In this document: piece by piece, positions 1 to 8,185 of the stretch
Layout of the letters: each line of letters begins with the position of its first letter
Numbering within the stretch: the first letter of the stretch is position 1
Source: Paraburkholderia sp. C35
GTDB lineage: Bacteria; Pseudomonadota; Gammaproteobacteria; Burkholderiales; Burkholderiaceae
DNA: 64,000 nt
Assembly: GCF_003121405.1 (NCBI RefSeq)
Contig: NZ_QBUY01000003.1
Coordinates: 124,001 to 188,000 of the forward strand
Direction: 5' to 3'
Translations under genes and position numbers: made by a program
The notes under the pieces: model-generated
Databases searched by the model: none
What the model saw: only the letters and a program-made list of their open reading frames with translations
What the model was told of the DNA's origin: nothing

Positions 1-75
1 AATGTGAGCGTGTAAACGGCTTCGTGCACAATGCCCGGACGTCCCGATTCCCTGACCAACCTCGAATCCCGAACG

Positions 76-2565
76 ATGAGCCGTCGTCCTGCCGTCTCAA
101 GTCAGTCGTCAACCAGATCGATCGGTCGAACCGTCGGCCTTGCCGTGCTCGTGCTGGCGGGCCTCGCCGTGGCGCTGCTGTGCGCGGCGCTGCTCGGCGG
201 CTGGCTGCTGTTGCGCGGCAGCCTCGCGCAACTCGACGGCACGCATAGTGCGCCGTCGCTGTCGGCGCCGGTGACCATCGAGCGCGATGCGCTTGGCGTG
301 CCGACCATCCACGGCGCGACCCGCGACGATGTCGCCTACGCGACGGGTTTCCTGCACGCGCAGGAGCGCTTCCTGCAGATGGACTTGCTGAGGCGTGTCG
401 CCGCGGGAGAGATGTCGGCGCTGGTCGGCCCGAACGCACTCGATCTCGACCGCCGTAACCGGCTGTACCGGTTTCGCGCCCGCGCGCACGCGGTCGCCGA
501 GAGCATGCCTGCCGATCAGCGGCAGCGGCTCGAACGCTACACGGCGGGCGTCAACGACGGGCTGGCGGCGCTGTCGTCGCGGCCTTTCGAATACTGGATG
601 CTGCGCACCAAGCCCGAGCCGTGGCGAGCCGAAGATTCGCTGCTGATCGTCTACGCGATGTATCTGGATCTGCAATCGTCCGAGACGCGCCGCATCCTGT
701 CGCGCGCCGTGTTGCGCGACCGCGTAAGCGCCGATTTGTACGCGTTCCTGTTGCCGTCGGCGAGCCATTGGGACGCGCCTTTCGATCACGCGTCGACGCC
801 GCCCGCCGAAGCGGCGCGCCTGCCCGCCACGCGCCCCGACTGGCTCTCCGCGCCGAAGCCCGTGAGCGTCGCCGGCGATTCAACCGACGATGCGCGCGAA
901 GCCGCAGTGGGCAGCAACGGCTGGGTGGTCGATGGCGCGCATAGCGCGCACGGCGGCGCGATTCTCGCGAGCGACATGCATCTCGGGCTGTCGTTGCCGA
1001 ACATCTGGTATCGCGTGTCGCTGATGTGGCCTGCGGGCGACGGACTGCCGATGCACGCGATGACGGGCGTGAGCCTGCCCGGCACGCCACTACTGATCGC
1101 GGGTAGCAACGGCAAGATCGCGTGGGGCTTCACGAACAGCTATGGGCGCTTCATCGACCTGATCGAACTGCATCGCAAGGCGGATGATCCGTTGCAGTAC
1201 CGCACGCCCGATGGCAAGTGGGCGCGCGCGGAAGTTCAGCACGAGCGCATCGACGTGAAGGGTGGCGCGAGCGTCGATTTCCCGGTGACCGAGACGCGCT
1301 GGGGACCGGAGTTGATCATCGGTGCGCGCGCGTATGCGCTGCGCTGGGTCGCGTACGACCGCGAGGCCGTCAACGTGAATCTGCAGAAGGTGGAAGAGGC
1401 GAAGACGGTCGAAGAGGCGCTGCACATCGCGCAGACCAGCGGCCTGCCGACGCAGAACATTATGGTGGCCGATTCGCGCGGCAAAATCGGCTGGACGCTG
1501 GCGGGACCGCTGCCGCAGCGCGATCCCGCCGACGCGCAAAGCGGCCCGGACAGCGACACGCCCTACGATTCCACCACCTACAAAGGCTGGCAACGCTACT
1601 TGCCACCCGAAGCGTATCCGAAGCGGATCGATCCGCCGCTCGGCAGGCTGTGGACGGCAAACAACCGCGTGATCACGTCGCGCGAAGCGGCGCTGATCGG
1701 CGATGCAGGCGCGGACCTCGGTGCGCGTGCCTCGCAGATTCGCGACGATCTGCTTGCCGCACCGAGTCCCGACGAACACGCGATGCTGTCGATCCAGACC
1801 GATGACCGCGCGCAATGGATCGAAGTGTGGCGGCGTGCGGCGCTGGATGCACTCGATGCCAACGCGCTAGAGGATCATCCGAAGCGAGCCGCGTTCCGGC
1901 AGCAACTGGTCGCGTGGAATGGGCGCGCAGATGCCGATGCCGTGGGTTATCGCCTGACGCGCGGCTTTTTCAACGGCTTGTACGACGCGTGGTTTGGCCG
2001 GCTCGACGCCGATCTCGCCAGCGCGATTCCAGGCGGTGGCAATAGCAATCTGCAGCTTGGGTTGCGCGCCGCCAATTCGCGCTACGTGGCGCTGATGGAA
2101 ACGCTCGCCGAGCATCACGCTTGGGTGCCTGACGGCTACACGGACTGGCGCGCGTTCATGCTCGACCGCATCGATCACACCATCGCGCAGTTGCCCGCCA
2201 ATACGCCCATCGACGCAGCGCGCTGGGGCGACCGCAATCGCGCGGCGATCGAGCATCCGTTTGCGCGCATCGTGCCGGCGTGGCTGCCGTGGGCGCGGGC
2301 TTCACTCAGTGCGCCGCATGATCCGCTGCCGGGCGACATGAACATGCCGCGCGTGCAGACACCGAACTTTGGCGCATCGGAGCGCATGGTCGTATCGCCG
2401 GGACGCGAGCAGAGCGGTGTGTTCGAAATGCCGGGCGGACAGTCGGGGCATCCGTTGTCGCCGTATTTTCTTGCCGGTCATGAAGCGTGGGTTCATGGCG
2501 AGAAGACCTCGTTCCTGCCGGGCGCGCCTGTGCATCGACTGATACTTGGGCGGTCTGCTCAATAA
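76..2565 (+). CDS. Penicillin acylase family protein (N-terminal nucleophile amidase)
   Basis: Likely hydrolyses amide bonds of acylated small molecules (penicillin/cephalosporin/acyl-homoserine lactone acylase superfamily) in the periplasm or anchored in the inner membrane. The 829-residue length suits the single-chain precursor. A hydrophobic segment lies near residues 18-45. The autoproteolytic motif GSNGWVV places the catalytic Ser at residue 280, which would become the N-terminus of the beta chain. LASDMHLGLSLPNIWY and the late GGNSNLQLG are family hallmarks. An upstream ATG at 31 is in frame, but ATG 76 gives a normal membrane-anchor N-terminus. Substrate unknown. The gene stands alone before a MazG-like gene. 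Confidence 0.9.
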   Translation: MSRRPAVSSQSSTRSIGRTVGLAVLVLAGLAVALLCAALLGGWLLLRGSLAQLDGTHSAPSLSAPVTIERDALGVPTIHGATRDDVAYATGFLHAQERFLQMDLLRRVAAGEMSALVGPNALDLDRRNRLYRFRARAHAVAESMPADQRQRLERYTAGVNDGLAALSSRPFEYWMLRTKPEPWRAEDSLLIVYAMYLDLQSSETRRILSRAVLRDRVSADLYAFLLPSASHWDAPFDHASTPPAEAARLPATRPDWLSAPKPVSVAGDSTDDAREAAVGSNGWVVDGAHSAHGGAILASDMHLGLSLPNIWYRVSLMWPAGDGLPMHAMTGVSLPGTPLLIAGSNGKIAWGFTNSYGRFIDLIELHRKADDPLQYRTPDGKWARAEVQHERIDVKGGASVDFPVTETRWGPELIIGARAYALRWVAYDREAVNVNLQKVEEAKTVEEALHIAQTSGLPTQNIMVADSRGKIGWTLAGPLPQRDPADAQSGPDSDTPYDSTTYKGWQRYLPPEAYPKRIDPPLGRLWTANNRVITSREAALIGDAGADLGARASQIRDDLLAAPSPDEHAMLSIQTDDRAQWIEVWRRAALDALDANALEDHPKRAAFRQQLVAWNGRADADAVGYRLTRGFFNGLYDAWFGRLDADLASAIPGGGNSNLQLGLRAANSRYVALMETLAEHHAWVPDGYTDWRAFMLDRIDHTIAQLPANTPIDAARWGDRNRAAIEHPFARIVPAWLPWARASLSAPHDPLPGDMNMPRVQTPNFGASERMVVSPGREQSGVFEMPGGQSGHPLSPYFLAGHEAWVHGEKTSFLPGAPVHRLILGRSAQ

Positions 2566-2590
2566 AGTGTGTGGTTATCTGGAGTGTCGT

Positions 2591-2959
2591 ATGGAGAAGG
2601 AACGCAGCAGCGATCTGCTGGTGGTGCGTGATCTGTTGCGGCAGTTCGTCGCCGAGCGCGACTGGTCGCAGTTTCATTCGCCGAAGAATCTCGCTACGGC
2701 CTTGAGCGTCGAAGCCAGCGAACTACTGGAGCCGTTTCAATGGCTGCAGTCGGGCGAAAAGAGTGAACTCGCTGACGGGAAGCTCACGGCCGTTCGCCAT
2801 GAAATGGCCGATGTACTCGCCTATCTGGTGATACTTGCCGATCGGCTCGATGTCGATCTTTATGCAGCCGTGCTCGAGAAGATCGAGTTGAATCGGGCCA
2901 AGTATCCCGTGGATAAGGTGCGCGGGAATTCGCGCAAGTATTCCGAGTACGGGGAGTAG
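2591..2959 (+). CDS. MazG-like nucleotide pyrophosphohydrolase
   Basis: Small 122-residue all-alpha NTP pyrophosphohydrolase of the MazG/RS21-C6 (dCTPase-like) type, expected to hydrolyse non-canonical or excess nucleotides to monophosphate and pyrophosphate in the cytoplasm. The metal-binding acidic motifs are visible: EASELLE early and EMADVLAYL later, the paired E-x-x-E and E-x-x-D pattern of the superfamily. ATG 2591 was chosen over 2546 because 2546 overlaps the preceding gene, while 2591 follows it by 25 bases and starts at the conserved core. Possibly co-transcribed with the acylase. Confidence 0.88.
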   Translation: MEKERSSDLLVVRDLLRQFVAERDWSQFHSPKNLATALSVEASELLEPFQWLQSGEKSELADGKLTAVRHEMADVLAYLVILADRLDVDLYAAVLEKIELNRAKYPVDKVRGNSRKYSEYGE

Positions 2960-3014
2960 CGGTGAACAGATCAGAGTGATGTTCGCTCACCCAGTGCAGC
3001 TAAAGGATGCGATA

Positions 3015-3033
3015 GGTGAGGGTTTTCGGGACC
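3015..3033 (-). repeat. Dispersed 20-bp element, copy A
   Basis: The plus strand reads GGTGAGGGTTTTCGGGACC here, one of four related copies in the window (also 7461-7480, 7527-7546 and 19899-19918). It lies 55 bases beyond the stop of the minus-strand yceI gene. In that gene's direction it reads as a GG-CCCGAAAACCCTCACC element in the 3' flank. Function unknown. Confidence 0.6.
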
Positions 3034-3046
3034 TGAATTTCAGCGC

Positions 3047-3074
3047 AAAGAAAAAAGGCCGCCCGAAGGCGGCC
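3047..3074 (-). terminator. Intrinsic terminator of the cytochrome b561-yceI-yceI operon
   Basis: A perfect 7-bp stem GGCCGCC/GGCGGCC (3057-3063 and 3068-3074) with loop CGAA is flanked by an A-rich tract at 3047-3056. This becomes a U-rich tail in the minus direction, just beyond the yceI stop at 3089. Confidence 0.85.
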
Positions 3075-3088
3075 CCGATCCGAAAGGC

Positions 3089-3667
3089 TTACTGCTTCAC
3101 GCCTTCAGCCTGGATATGCAACACCGTCTTGGTGTTGAAGCCATACGACTTGCCCCAGTCCATGCCGAAATCAGCGCGGTCGAACGTTGCCGTCGATTCC
3201 GTGCCGCACACTTCGCGCTTCAGCATCGGGTTGATAAAGCACTTGAACGAATCGATCTTCAGGTTCACCGGCTTCGTCACGCCATGCAGCGTCAGCGTGC
3301 CGATCACTTCAACCGGCGTGTCGCCGTCGAAACGGATCTGCGTGCCCTTGTAGGTCGCCGTCGGGTACTTCGCTGCGTCGAAGAACTCAGGCGTTTGCAG
3401 ATGCTTGTCGAGCTTGTCGTTACCCGTGTCGATCGACGTCGTATCGATCGTCACGTCGACCGTGCCCGTCTTCGCTGCGCGATCGAGCGTCACCGTGCCG
3501 CTCGACTTCTTGAACTTGCCGCGCCACACCGAGATGCCGCCGAAGTGATCGGCTTCGAAGCTCGGGTACGTATGGTTCGGATCGAGCTGGTACGTGTCGG
3601 CTGCCATTGCATTGAACGACATGCCCGCGATCAGTGCGCCCGCTGCGATCAACAGTTGCTTCTTCAA
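3089..3667 (-). CDS. YceI family periplasmic lipid/isoprenoid-binding protein (copy 1)
   Basis: A 192-residue secreted beta-barrel protein of the YceI lipocalin-like fold, which binds polyisoprenoids in the periplasm. A clear signal peptide ends at AMA-AD near residue 23. Family signatures follow: [18 protein letters not shown] at the start of the mature chain, [39 protein letters not shown] and [15 protein letters not shown] near the end. It is the last gene of a three-gene minus-strand operon (cytochrome b561, YceI, YceI) and lies 36 bases after the previous gene. A strong terminator follows it. Confidence 0.93.
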   Translation of the reverse strand: MKKQLLIAAGALIAGMSFNAMAADTYQLDPNHTYPSFEADHFGGISVWRGKFKKSSGTVTLDRAAKTGTVDVTIDTTSIDTGNDKLDKHLQTPEFFDAAKYPTATYKGTQIRFDGDTPVEVIGTLTLHGVTKPVNLKIDSFKCFINPMLKREVCGTESTATFDRADFGMDWGKSYGFNTKTVLHIQAEGVKQ

Positions 3668-3703
3668 GTTATTCTCCTGGATGGATGAGTGTGCCCCGCG
3701 CGC

Positions 3704-4273
3704 TCAATGCTTCGCGGCGACGATGTGAAACTTGATGACGACATCGTCAGCCACGACCGACGTGTCTTTCCATTCGCCCGTGCCGATGTCGTAGGCCGTG
3801 CGCTTGATCGGCAGCGACCCGTCGAAGGTCTGCGTCGCGCCCTGCTGCGTGATCGAAACGGGCACTGTGACAATCTGCGATTTGCCCTTGATGGTCAGCT
3901 TGCCCGTCACCTTGTACTGGCTGCCGCCCGCGGGCGCGATGGCCGATGAAACGAACGTCGCGTTCGGGAACGTCGCGCTGTCGAACCATTCCTTGCCGCG
4001 TACCTGCTTGTTGTATTCGGGGTCGCCGAGATCGTAGCTGCCCGTGTCGATGGACAGGTTCGCGCTGCCTGCCGTCGGCTTGGCGGGATCGAACGTCAGT
4101 TGCGCAGTGAACTTCTTGAAGGTGCCGTCGACGGGCACATTCATCTGCTTCGAGGTCGCGACGACCGTGCTCTTGCTCGCATCGACCTGTGCGAACGCGG
4201 GCAGCGCGAAGGCAAACATAACGGCGGCTGCACCTGTCAGCACGCGGCGATAAGAAACGTTCTTCATGTTCAT
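3704..4273 (-). CDS. YceI family periplasmic protein (copy 2)
   Basis: Second YceI-fold protein, about 189 residues, with a signal peptide (KNVSYRRVLTGAAAVMFAFALPAFA). The mature chain carries VDASKSTVVATSKQMNVPVDGTFKKF, LSIDTGSYDLGDPEYNKQV, FPNATFVSS and LPIKRTAYDIGTGEW. It diverges clearly from copy 1, so this is not a recent tandem duplication. The start is the MNMKN pair at 4273 or 4267; the longer frame to 4324 would overlap the cytochrome gene and push the signal peptide inwards. Pairing with cytochrome b561 is the conserved YceJ-YceI arrangement, perhaps for quinone or isoprenoid handling. Confidence 0.9.
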   Translation of the reverse strand: MNMKNVSYRRVLTGAAAVMFAFALPAFAQVDASKSTVVATSKQMNVPVDGTFKKFTAQLTFDPAKPTAGSANLSIDTGSYDLGDPEYNKQVRGKEWFDSATFPNATFVSSAIAPAGGSQYKVTGKLTIKGKSQIVTVPVSITQQGATQTFDGSLPIKRTAYDIGTGEWKDTSVVADDVVIKFHIVAAKH

Positions 4274-4320
4274 TCGATGATCCTGCGTAGGTTCAACGTG
4301 TGAGCGCCCGGCATGCGCGC

Positions 4321-4890
4321 TCATTTGAGGAAGGGAATCATGCGTGCCAGCAGCCCGTCGCGTTCGACGAAGTGATGCTTGAGCGCGGCCAGCACATGCA
4401 TCGCGACGAGCACGAGCAGCGTGTAGTTCAGCGCGATATGCGTGGTGCGCAAGACCGCCTTCAGCGCCTGATCGGGACCGATGACCGTAGGCAGCGGCAG
4501 CACGCCGAGATAGACGACCTGCACGCCCGCCGCCGAGCTGAAGAAGTAGCCGGTCAGCGGAATGGCGAACATCAGCATGTAGAGCAGATCATGCGTCGCG
4601 CGTGCGGCGGCTTTTTGCCATACGGGCATCTCAGCGGGCATCGACGGTGCGGCGTGCGTGGCACGCCAGATCACGCGCAGCACCGCGAGCACGAAGACCG
4701 TGACGCCGATCCATTTGTGCCACGACACGTACTTGAGCTTGGTCGGCGTGAAGCCCGGAATGTCCGTCATGATCCAGCCGAGATAGAAGCCGCAGATGAT
4801 CAGCAGCGCAATCAGCCAGTGCAGTGCAATGGCCGTACGGCTGTAGCGCAGCGGCTTGCTGGCGCCTTGGGATGGAGCGTGGGACGTCAT
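4321..4890 (-). CDS. Cytochrome b/b561 domain protein (YceJ/CybB type)
   Basis: A 189-residue four-helix integral inner-membrane dihaem cytochrome b561, expected to move electrons between membrane quinol and a periplasmic acceptor. Four hydrophobic helices are visible, starting at IALHWLIALLIICGFYLGWIM and ending at NYTLLVLVAMHVLAALKHHFV. The haem-ligating histidines sit in the motifs ALHW, SWHKW, ATHDLLYM and VAMHVLAALKHH. ATG 4890 is preferred to the TTG two codons upstream. It heads an operon with two YceI proteins, a context suggesting shared redox or lipid-quinone work in the envelope. Confidence 0.9.
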   Translation of the reverse strand: MTSHAPSQGASKPLRYSRTAIALHWLIALLIICGFYLGWIMTDIPGFTPTKLKYVSWHKWIGVTVFVLAVLRVIWRATHAAPSMPAEMPVWQKAAARATHDLLYMLMFAIPLTGYFFSSAAGVQVVYLGVLPLPTVIGPDQALKAVLRTTHIALNYTLLVLVAMHVLAALKHHFVERDGLLARMIPFLK

Positions 4891-5056
4891 AGGCAATCGA
4901 TGACCTTCGCGTAATCGTTTCGCTAGAGAGTGCGACGCAATGACGCCGCCTCTGATTGAACGCGAATGGTAGTGGGCGAATATGTCTATGAATAGCTATG
5001 TCGGGAAGAACAGATTGTTGCGGTGGTGCACGAAATGCACTTAACAATTAGGCCGA

Positions 5057-5416
5057 TTAGTCACACCGGGCTGCACGATACGCCTTTTCGGCCTGCTGTC
5101 GCTGAAAATAATTTTGCAATGTGGTTTCCGGCTCGCCGTTGTTGCCGAGAAGTCTCGGTGCGACCGCGTTTTTCCGATCCTGCTCTGGAGGCCTGAACGA
5201 TTCGACATACTCGTGCATGAGTTCTCTGCAACGCCTGTCGAGATCCGAGGTGTCTTTGGGTGGCGCAGCTTTGTAATTATCGAAGTTCTGCTGAAGGGGA
5301 CTGCGATACGTCATGGCAGGCGCGTCGGTTGCAACCGGACGCTCGACGGCCTGCGCGATGACATGGTACGTGAGCGTGACGACGCACAACGGTGTGAGCA
5401 AGACTCGGGCGTTCAT
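5057..5416 (-). CDS. Small secreted protein of unknown function
   Basis: A 119-residue protein with an N-terminal hydrophobic signal (NARVLLTPLCVVTLTYHVIAQA) followed by a hydrophilic chain. Two cysteines (one in RRCREL, one at the C-terminal ARCD) could form a disulphide in the periplasm. The C-terminal half is charged and probably helical (NYFQRQQAEKAYRAARCD). No family was recognised. It stands alone between the cytochrome operon and the deaminase. Confidence 0.6.
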   Translation of the reverse strand: MNARVLLTPLCVVTLTYHVIAQAVERPVATDAPAMTYRSPLQQNFDNYKAAPPKDTSDLDRRCRELMHEYVESFRPPEQDRKNAVAPRLLGNNGEPETTLQNYFQRQQAEKAYRAARCD

Positions 5417-5508
5417 GGTCGTGAGAGTGGGCCAGTAACGGAGCCGAGTATAGGCGCCGAATGCCCCACTTCTGCATTGCGAAAAGTCAACGCACGGTGA
5501 CGCGTGAT

Positions 5509-6051
5509 TCAGTTCGAACGCGAAGCCCAGAATGCGTGCTGTACCTGCATGATTTCTTCTTCGACTTCTTCAATGGGTCCGATCAGTTCGACGCGCTTCT
5601 GACAATGATCGAACACATAGCGTGACGACACGCTCATGGTCGGATTTTCCGCATGATTGCCTGTAGCCTGCAACAGGCGCTCCTCAGTCATGCCGAACAC
5701 CACGCGGCCGATGTTTGCCCAATACGCTGTGCCTGCACACATGCAGCACGGCTCGACGGTCGTATAGAGTGTGCAGCTCCACAGATACTGCGGCGTGAAG
5801 TTGAGCGCCGCGATGCGCGCCAGCACCGACTCCGCGTGATTGACGGTATCGACGTTGCCTTGCTCGATCAGCACGGTCTCCTGATCCGGGCCGACGAGTA
5901 TCGCGCCGAACGGATGATGGCCCATCAGCGTCGCGCGTTCCGCGACGAGGCTCGCGCGGCGCAGATGGCGCACGATCTGTTCGCGCGTCGGCGCGAGCCC
6001 CTGTTCGGGGAACGCCGACGCGTCGTGTTGCGGTGAAGTGGTCAGGCTCAA
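5509..6051 (-). CDS. Nucleoside/guanine deaminase family protein (CDA fold)
   Basis: A 180-residue zinc-dependent deaminase of the tRNA-adenosine/guanine/cytosine deaminase superfamily. The zinc site is complete: HAE (His ligand and catalytic Glu) in VNHAESVLARI and the paired cysteines of PCCMC in YTTVEPCCMCAGTAYWA. The frame has no early ATG; it appears to start at TTG 6051, behind a strong Shine-Dalgarno (AGGAGG). It follows a BMP-type nucleoside-binding protein gene by 34 bases, so purine salvage or catabolism is the likely role. Exact base specificity cannot be read. Confidence 0.87.
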   Translation of the reverse strand: MSLTTSPQHDASAFPEQGLAPTREQIVRHLRRASLVAERATLMGHHPFGAILVGPDQETVLIEQGNVDTVNHAESVLARIAALNFTPQYLWSCTLYTTVEPCCMCAGTAYWANIGRVVFGMTEERLLQATGNHAENPTMSVSSRYVFDHCQKRVELIGPIEEVEEEIMQVQHAFWASRSN

Positions 6052-6085
6052 ACTGTGTCTCCTCCTTTTGCGTTTGCGTTTTCGC

Positions 6086-7198
6086 TTACTTTGGCAGCGA
6101 TCCGTCCACGCCCTGCACGAACCAGTTCAGGCGCAGCAGATCCGCATCCGACAGCGACTTGCCAGCCGCCACCTTGATGACGCCGCCCTGATCCATGATC
6201 GGCCCGGCAAACGGATCGAACTTGCCCGCGATGATGGCGTCACGCTTTTGCGCGACCGCTTTTTGCGCGGTCGGCGAGACGGCTTGCGTGTTGATGCTCG
6301 CGAGATCGATGGCCTTTTCCTTGAGGCCCCACCATGTCGGCGCGTTGGTCCACTTGCCCGACTGCTCCTGATCGATCAGATGCGAATAGTAGACGCCCCA
6401 GTAGCTCACGCATGCACCCAGTTGTGCATTCGGGCCGAACTGCTTCATGTCGGAATCCCAGCCGAATGCGTGCACTTTCTTCTGTTCGGCGGTTTGCATC
6501 GTCGCGGTCGAATCGGTGTTCTGGATCAGCACGTCGGCGCCCTGACCGATCAGCGTTTCGGCCGCCTGCTTCTCCTTGCCCGGATCGAACCAGCTGTTGA
6601 TCCACACCACCTTCACCTTCGCATTCGGATTCACCGAGCGCGCGCCCATCGTGAACGCGTTGATGTTGCGCACCACTTCCGGCACGGGCACGGACGCGAC
6701 GAAGCCCAGCGTGTTCGTCTTTGTCGTGTAGCCTCCCACCAGTCCCGCGAGATACGCGCTCTGATACGTGCGCACGTCGTAGGTGGCGAAGTTCGCGGCC
6801 TTCTTGTAGCCCGTCGCGTGCTCGAACACGACATCGGGATAATCCTTCGCCGTCTTCAGCTCGAAGTCCTGGAAGCCAAAGCTCGAGCCGACGATGATCT
6901 TGTTGCCCTTGCTGGCGAGATCGCGAAACACGCGCTCCGAATCCGCCGATTCCGGCACGTTCTCGACACGCGTGACCTTGATCTTGTCGCCGTACTTGGC
7001 TTCGATCGCCTTCACGCCCTGTTCATGCGCGTAGGTCCAGCCGGCATCGCCGGGATTGCCGAGATAGACGAACGCGACGCCCAGCGGTTCAGCAGCCGTG
7101 GCAGCCGTGCTCAGCACCGCCGCAGCGCCGAGCGTGGCGAGAAGCGTGGCCGGGACGCGCAGCGAGCGCATGACTACGCGAGCCATTGTTGTTTTCAT
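6086..7198 (-). CDS. BMP family ABC transporter substrate-binding protein (purine nucleoside type)
   Basis: A 370-residue periplasmic binding protein of the basic membrane protein (BMP/PnrA) family, which typically delivers purine nucleosides or related compounds to an ABC importer. A signal peptide ends near ATAA-EPLG around residue 36. Family features include VYLGNPGDAGWTYAHEQG, IIVGSSFGF, DVVFEHATGYK, YLAGLVGG and VHAFGWDSDM. No permease or ATPase gene is next to it, so the rest of the importer must lie elsewhere. It is the first gene of an operon with the deaminase; a perfect palindrome sits about 110 bases upstream. Confidence 0.92.
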   Translation of the reverse strand: MKTTMARVVMRSLRVPATLLATLGAAAVLSTAATAAEPLGVAFVYLGNPGDAGWTYAHEQGVKAIEAKYGDKIKVTRVENVPESADSERVFRDLASKGNKIIVGSSFGFQDFELKTAKDYPDVVFEHATGYKKAANFATYDVRTYQSAYLAGLVGGYTTKTNTLGFVASVPVPEVVRNINAFTMGARSVNPNAKVKVVWINSWFDPGKEKQAAETLIGQGADVLIQNTDSTATMQTAEQKKVHAFGWDSDMKQFGPNAQLGACVSYWGVYYSHLIDQEQSGKWTNAPTWWGLKEKAIDLASINTQAVSPTAQKAVAQKRDAIIAGKFDPFAGPIMDQGGVIKVAAGKSLSDADLLRLNWFVQGVDGSLPK

Positions 7199-7310
7199 GA
7201 AATCTCCGGAGACAGAGGAAAGGTTAAACGCGGGAAAGACGCGCGAATGCTGCGCCGCGTCACGTCAGCGAAGATATTCGTAAGCCAATAACGAGGTCGA
7301 AATTGAAATC

Positions 7311-7329
7311 CGTTATGCGCCCCATAACG
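7311..7329. promoter_or_regulatory. Candidate operator upstream of the BMP-deaminase operon
   Basis: CGTTATG-CGCCC-CATAACG is a perfect 7-bp inverted repeat with a 5-base centre. A further ATAACG half-site lies at 7288-7293. It is placed as expected for a dimeric regulator of the BMP gene; the regulator is not identified in this window. Confidence 0.5.
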
Positions 7330-7460
7330 AAATTGATATGAAGGATGGCGTTTGCTGGTTGTCTGGCGACATACCGCTGACTTCACCGCCGGGAAAGGGG
7401 CTGCAGGTTTTCGGGAATGGTGAGCTCGCTGGTCGCAAATCGACTCACGCATGCGCTTGA

Positions 7461-7480
7461 GGTGAGACGATTCGGGAGCC
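7461..7480 (-). repeat. Dispersed 20-bp element, copy B
   Basis: The plus strand reads GGTGAGACGATTCGGGAGCC. It has the same orientation as copies A, C and D, and lies 66 bases from copy C in the 3' flank of the minus-strand membrane-protein gene. Confidence 0.6.
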
Positions 7481-7526
7481 GCGCAACGGTGAGTTGCCTC
7501 GCAACCCGCGCGGCATTGTAGCCAAA

Positions 7527-7546
7527 GGTGAGGCTATTCGGGAGCC
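7527..7546 (-). repeat. Dispersed 20-bp element, copy C
   Basis: The plus strand reads GGTGAGGCTATTCGGGAGCC, 20 bases beyond the stop of the minus-strand membrane-protein gene. It differs from copy D only in the centre. Confidence 0.6.
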
Positions 7547-7566
7547 ATTGCGACAGTTACAGGAGG

Positions 7567-8178
7567 CTAGCCGGTGACGATCAGCAGCACACCCGTCACG
7601 GTGAGCGCGCCGCACCACAGCCAGTCGAAATTGATCCAGCCACGGCGCAGCATGCCAAGCCCGAGATACTGATAGGCGGCGAGGGAGATCGCGCCGGCCG
7701 TCACGAGCGTCACGACGGTGTGCACGGCCGTCACCTGGCCAACCGATTCGAGCGAACTGCCGAGCGGCACGCCGGCGCCACACAGCGGCAGCAGCGCGGG
7801 CAGCAGCATCAGCCCGGCGCCGTGCATGGTCGACATGGCCGCCGACCACAGCGCGAGTCCGACGAAGCCCGCTGTCATGCCGACCCGCACGTGCCGCCGA
7901 TGTCCGTAGAAATGGTGATACGCCGCCCACGCGATCAGCAGAACGCCCATGTACAGGCGCAGATGCTCGGCGTGCGTGAATAGGCCGAGTGCGACGGCGG
8001 AGGTCGCCACGAACATCACGGCGACGGCGTGCCCGAGCGCGAGCGGCGGCAGCGCCATCAGCACGGCCTTGCGGCTGCGATGCTGAAGCCCGAGTGCGGC
8101 TGCGAACAGCCAGCCCATCGCGGGATTCACGCCATGAAAAATCCCGCTGCCGATCACCGTTGCCCACACGCCGTTCAT
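7567..8178 (-). CDS. Polytopic membrane protein next to methanethiol oxidase
   Basis: A 203-residue integral membrane protein with about six hydrophobic segments and an unusual scatter of intramembrane-edge histidines (SGIFHGVNPAMGW, LALGHAVAVMF, AAYHHFYGHRRHVR, STMHGAGLMLL, VTAVHTVVTL), which could bind a metal. No family was recognised with certainty. ATG 8178 was chosen because it begins at MNGVWATV and leaves a 7-base gap after the selenium-binding protein stop. The two genes are therefore very likely co-transcribed, suggesting a role in sulfur or metal handling with that enzyme. Confidence 0.75.
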   Translation of the reverse strand: MNGVWATVIGSGIFHGVNPAMGWLFAAALGLQHRSRKAVLMALPPLALGHAVAVMFVATSAVALGLFTHAEHLRLYMGVLLIAWAAYHHFYGHRRHVRVGMTAGFVGLALWSAAMSTMHGAGLMLLPALLPLCGAGVPLGSSLESVGQVTAVHTVVTLVTAGAISLAAYQYLGLGMLRRGWINFDWLWCGALTVTGVLLIVTG

Positions 8179-8185
8179 TGCATGC

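Larger units (their letters stand above)
7199..7566. other. Intergenic region with palindrome and two repeat copies
   Basis: This 368-base gap separates the start of the BMP gene from the end of a membrane-protein gene. It holds a perfect interrupted palindrome (7311-7329) upstream of the BMP gene and two copies of the dispersed 20-bp element (7461-7480 and 7527-7546). A scrambled relative, GGTTTTCGGGAATGGTGAG, lies at about 7406-7424. No gene was seen. Confidence 0.6.

Noticed and set aside
6038-7291. A 417-codon plus-strand frame
   Set aside because: Antisense to the BMP protein gene, Arg/His-rich shadow composition.
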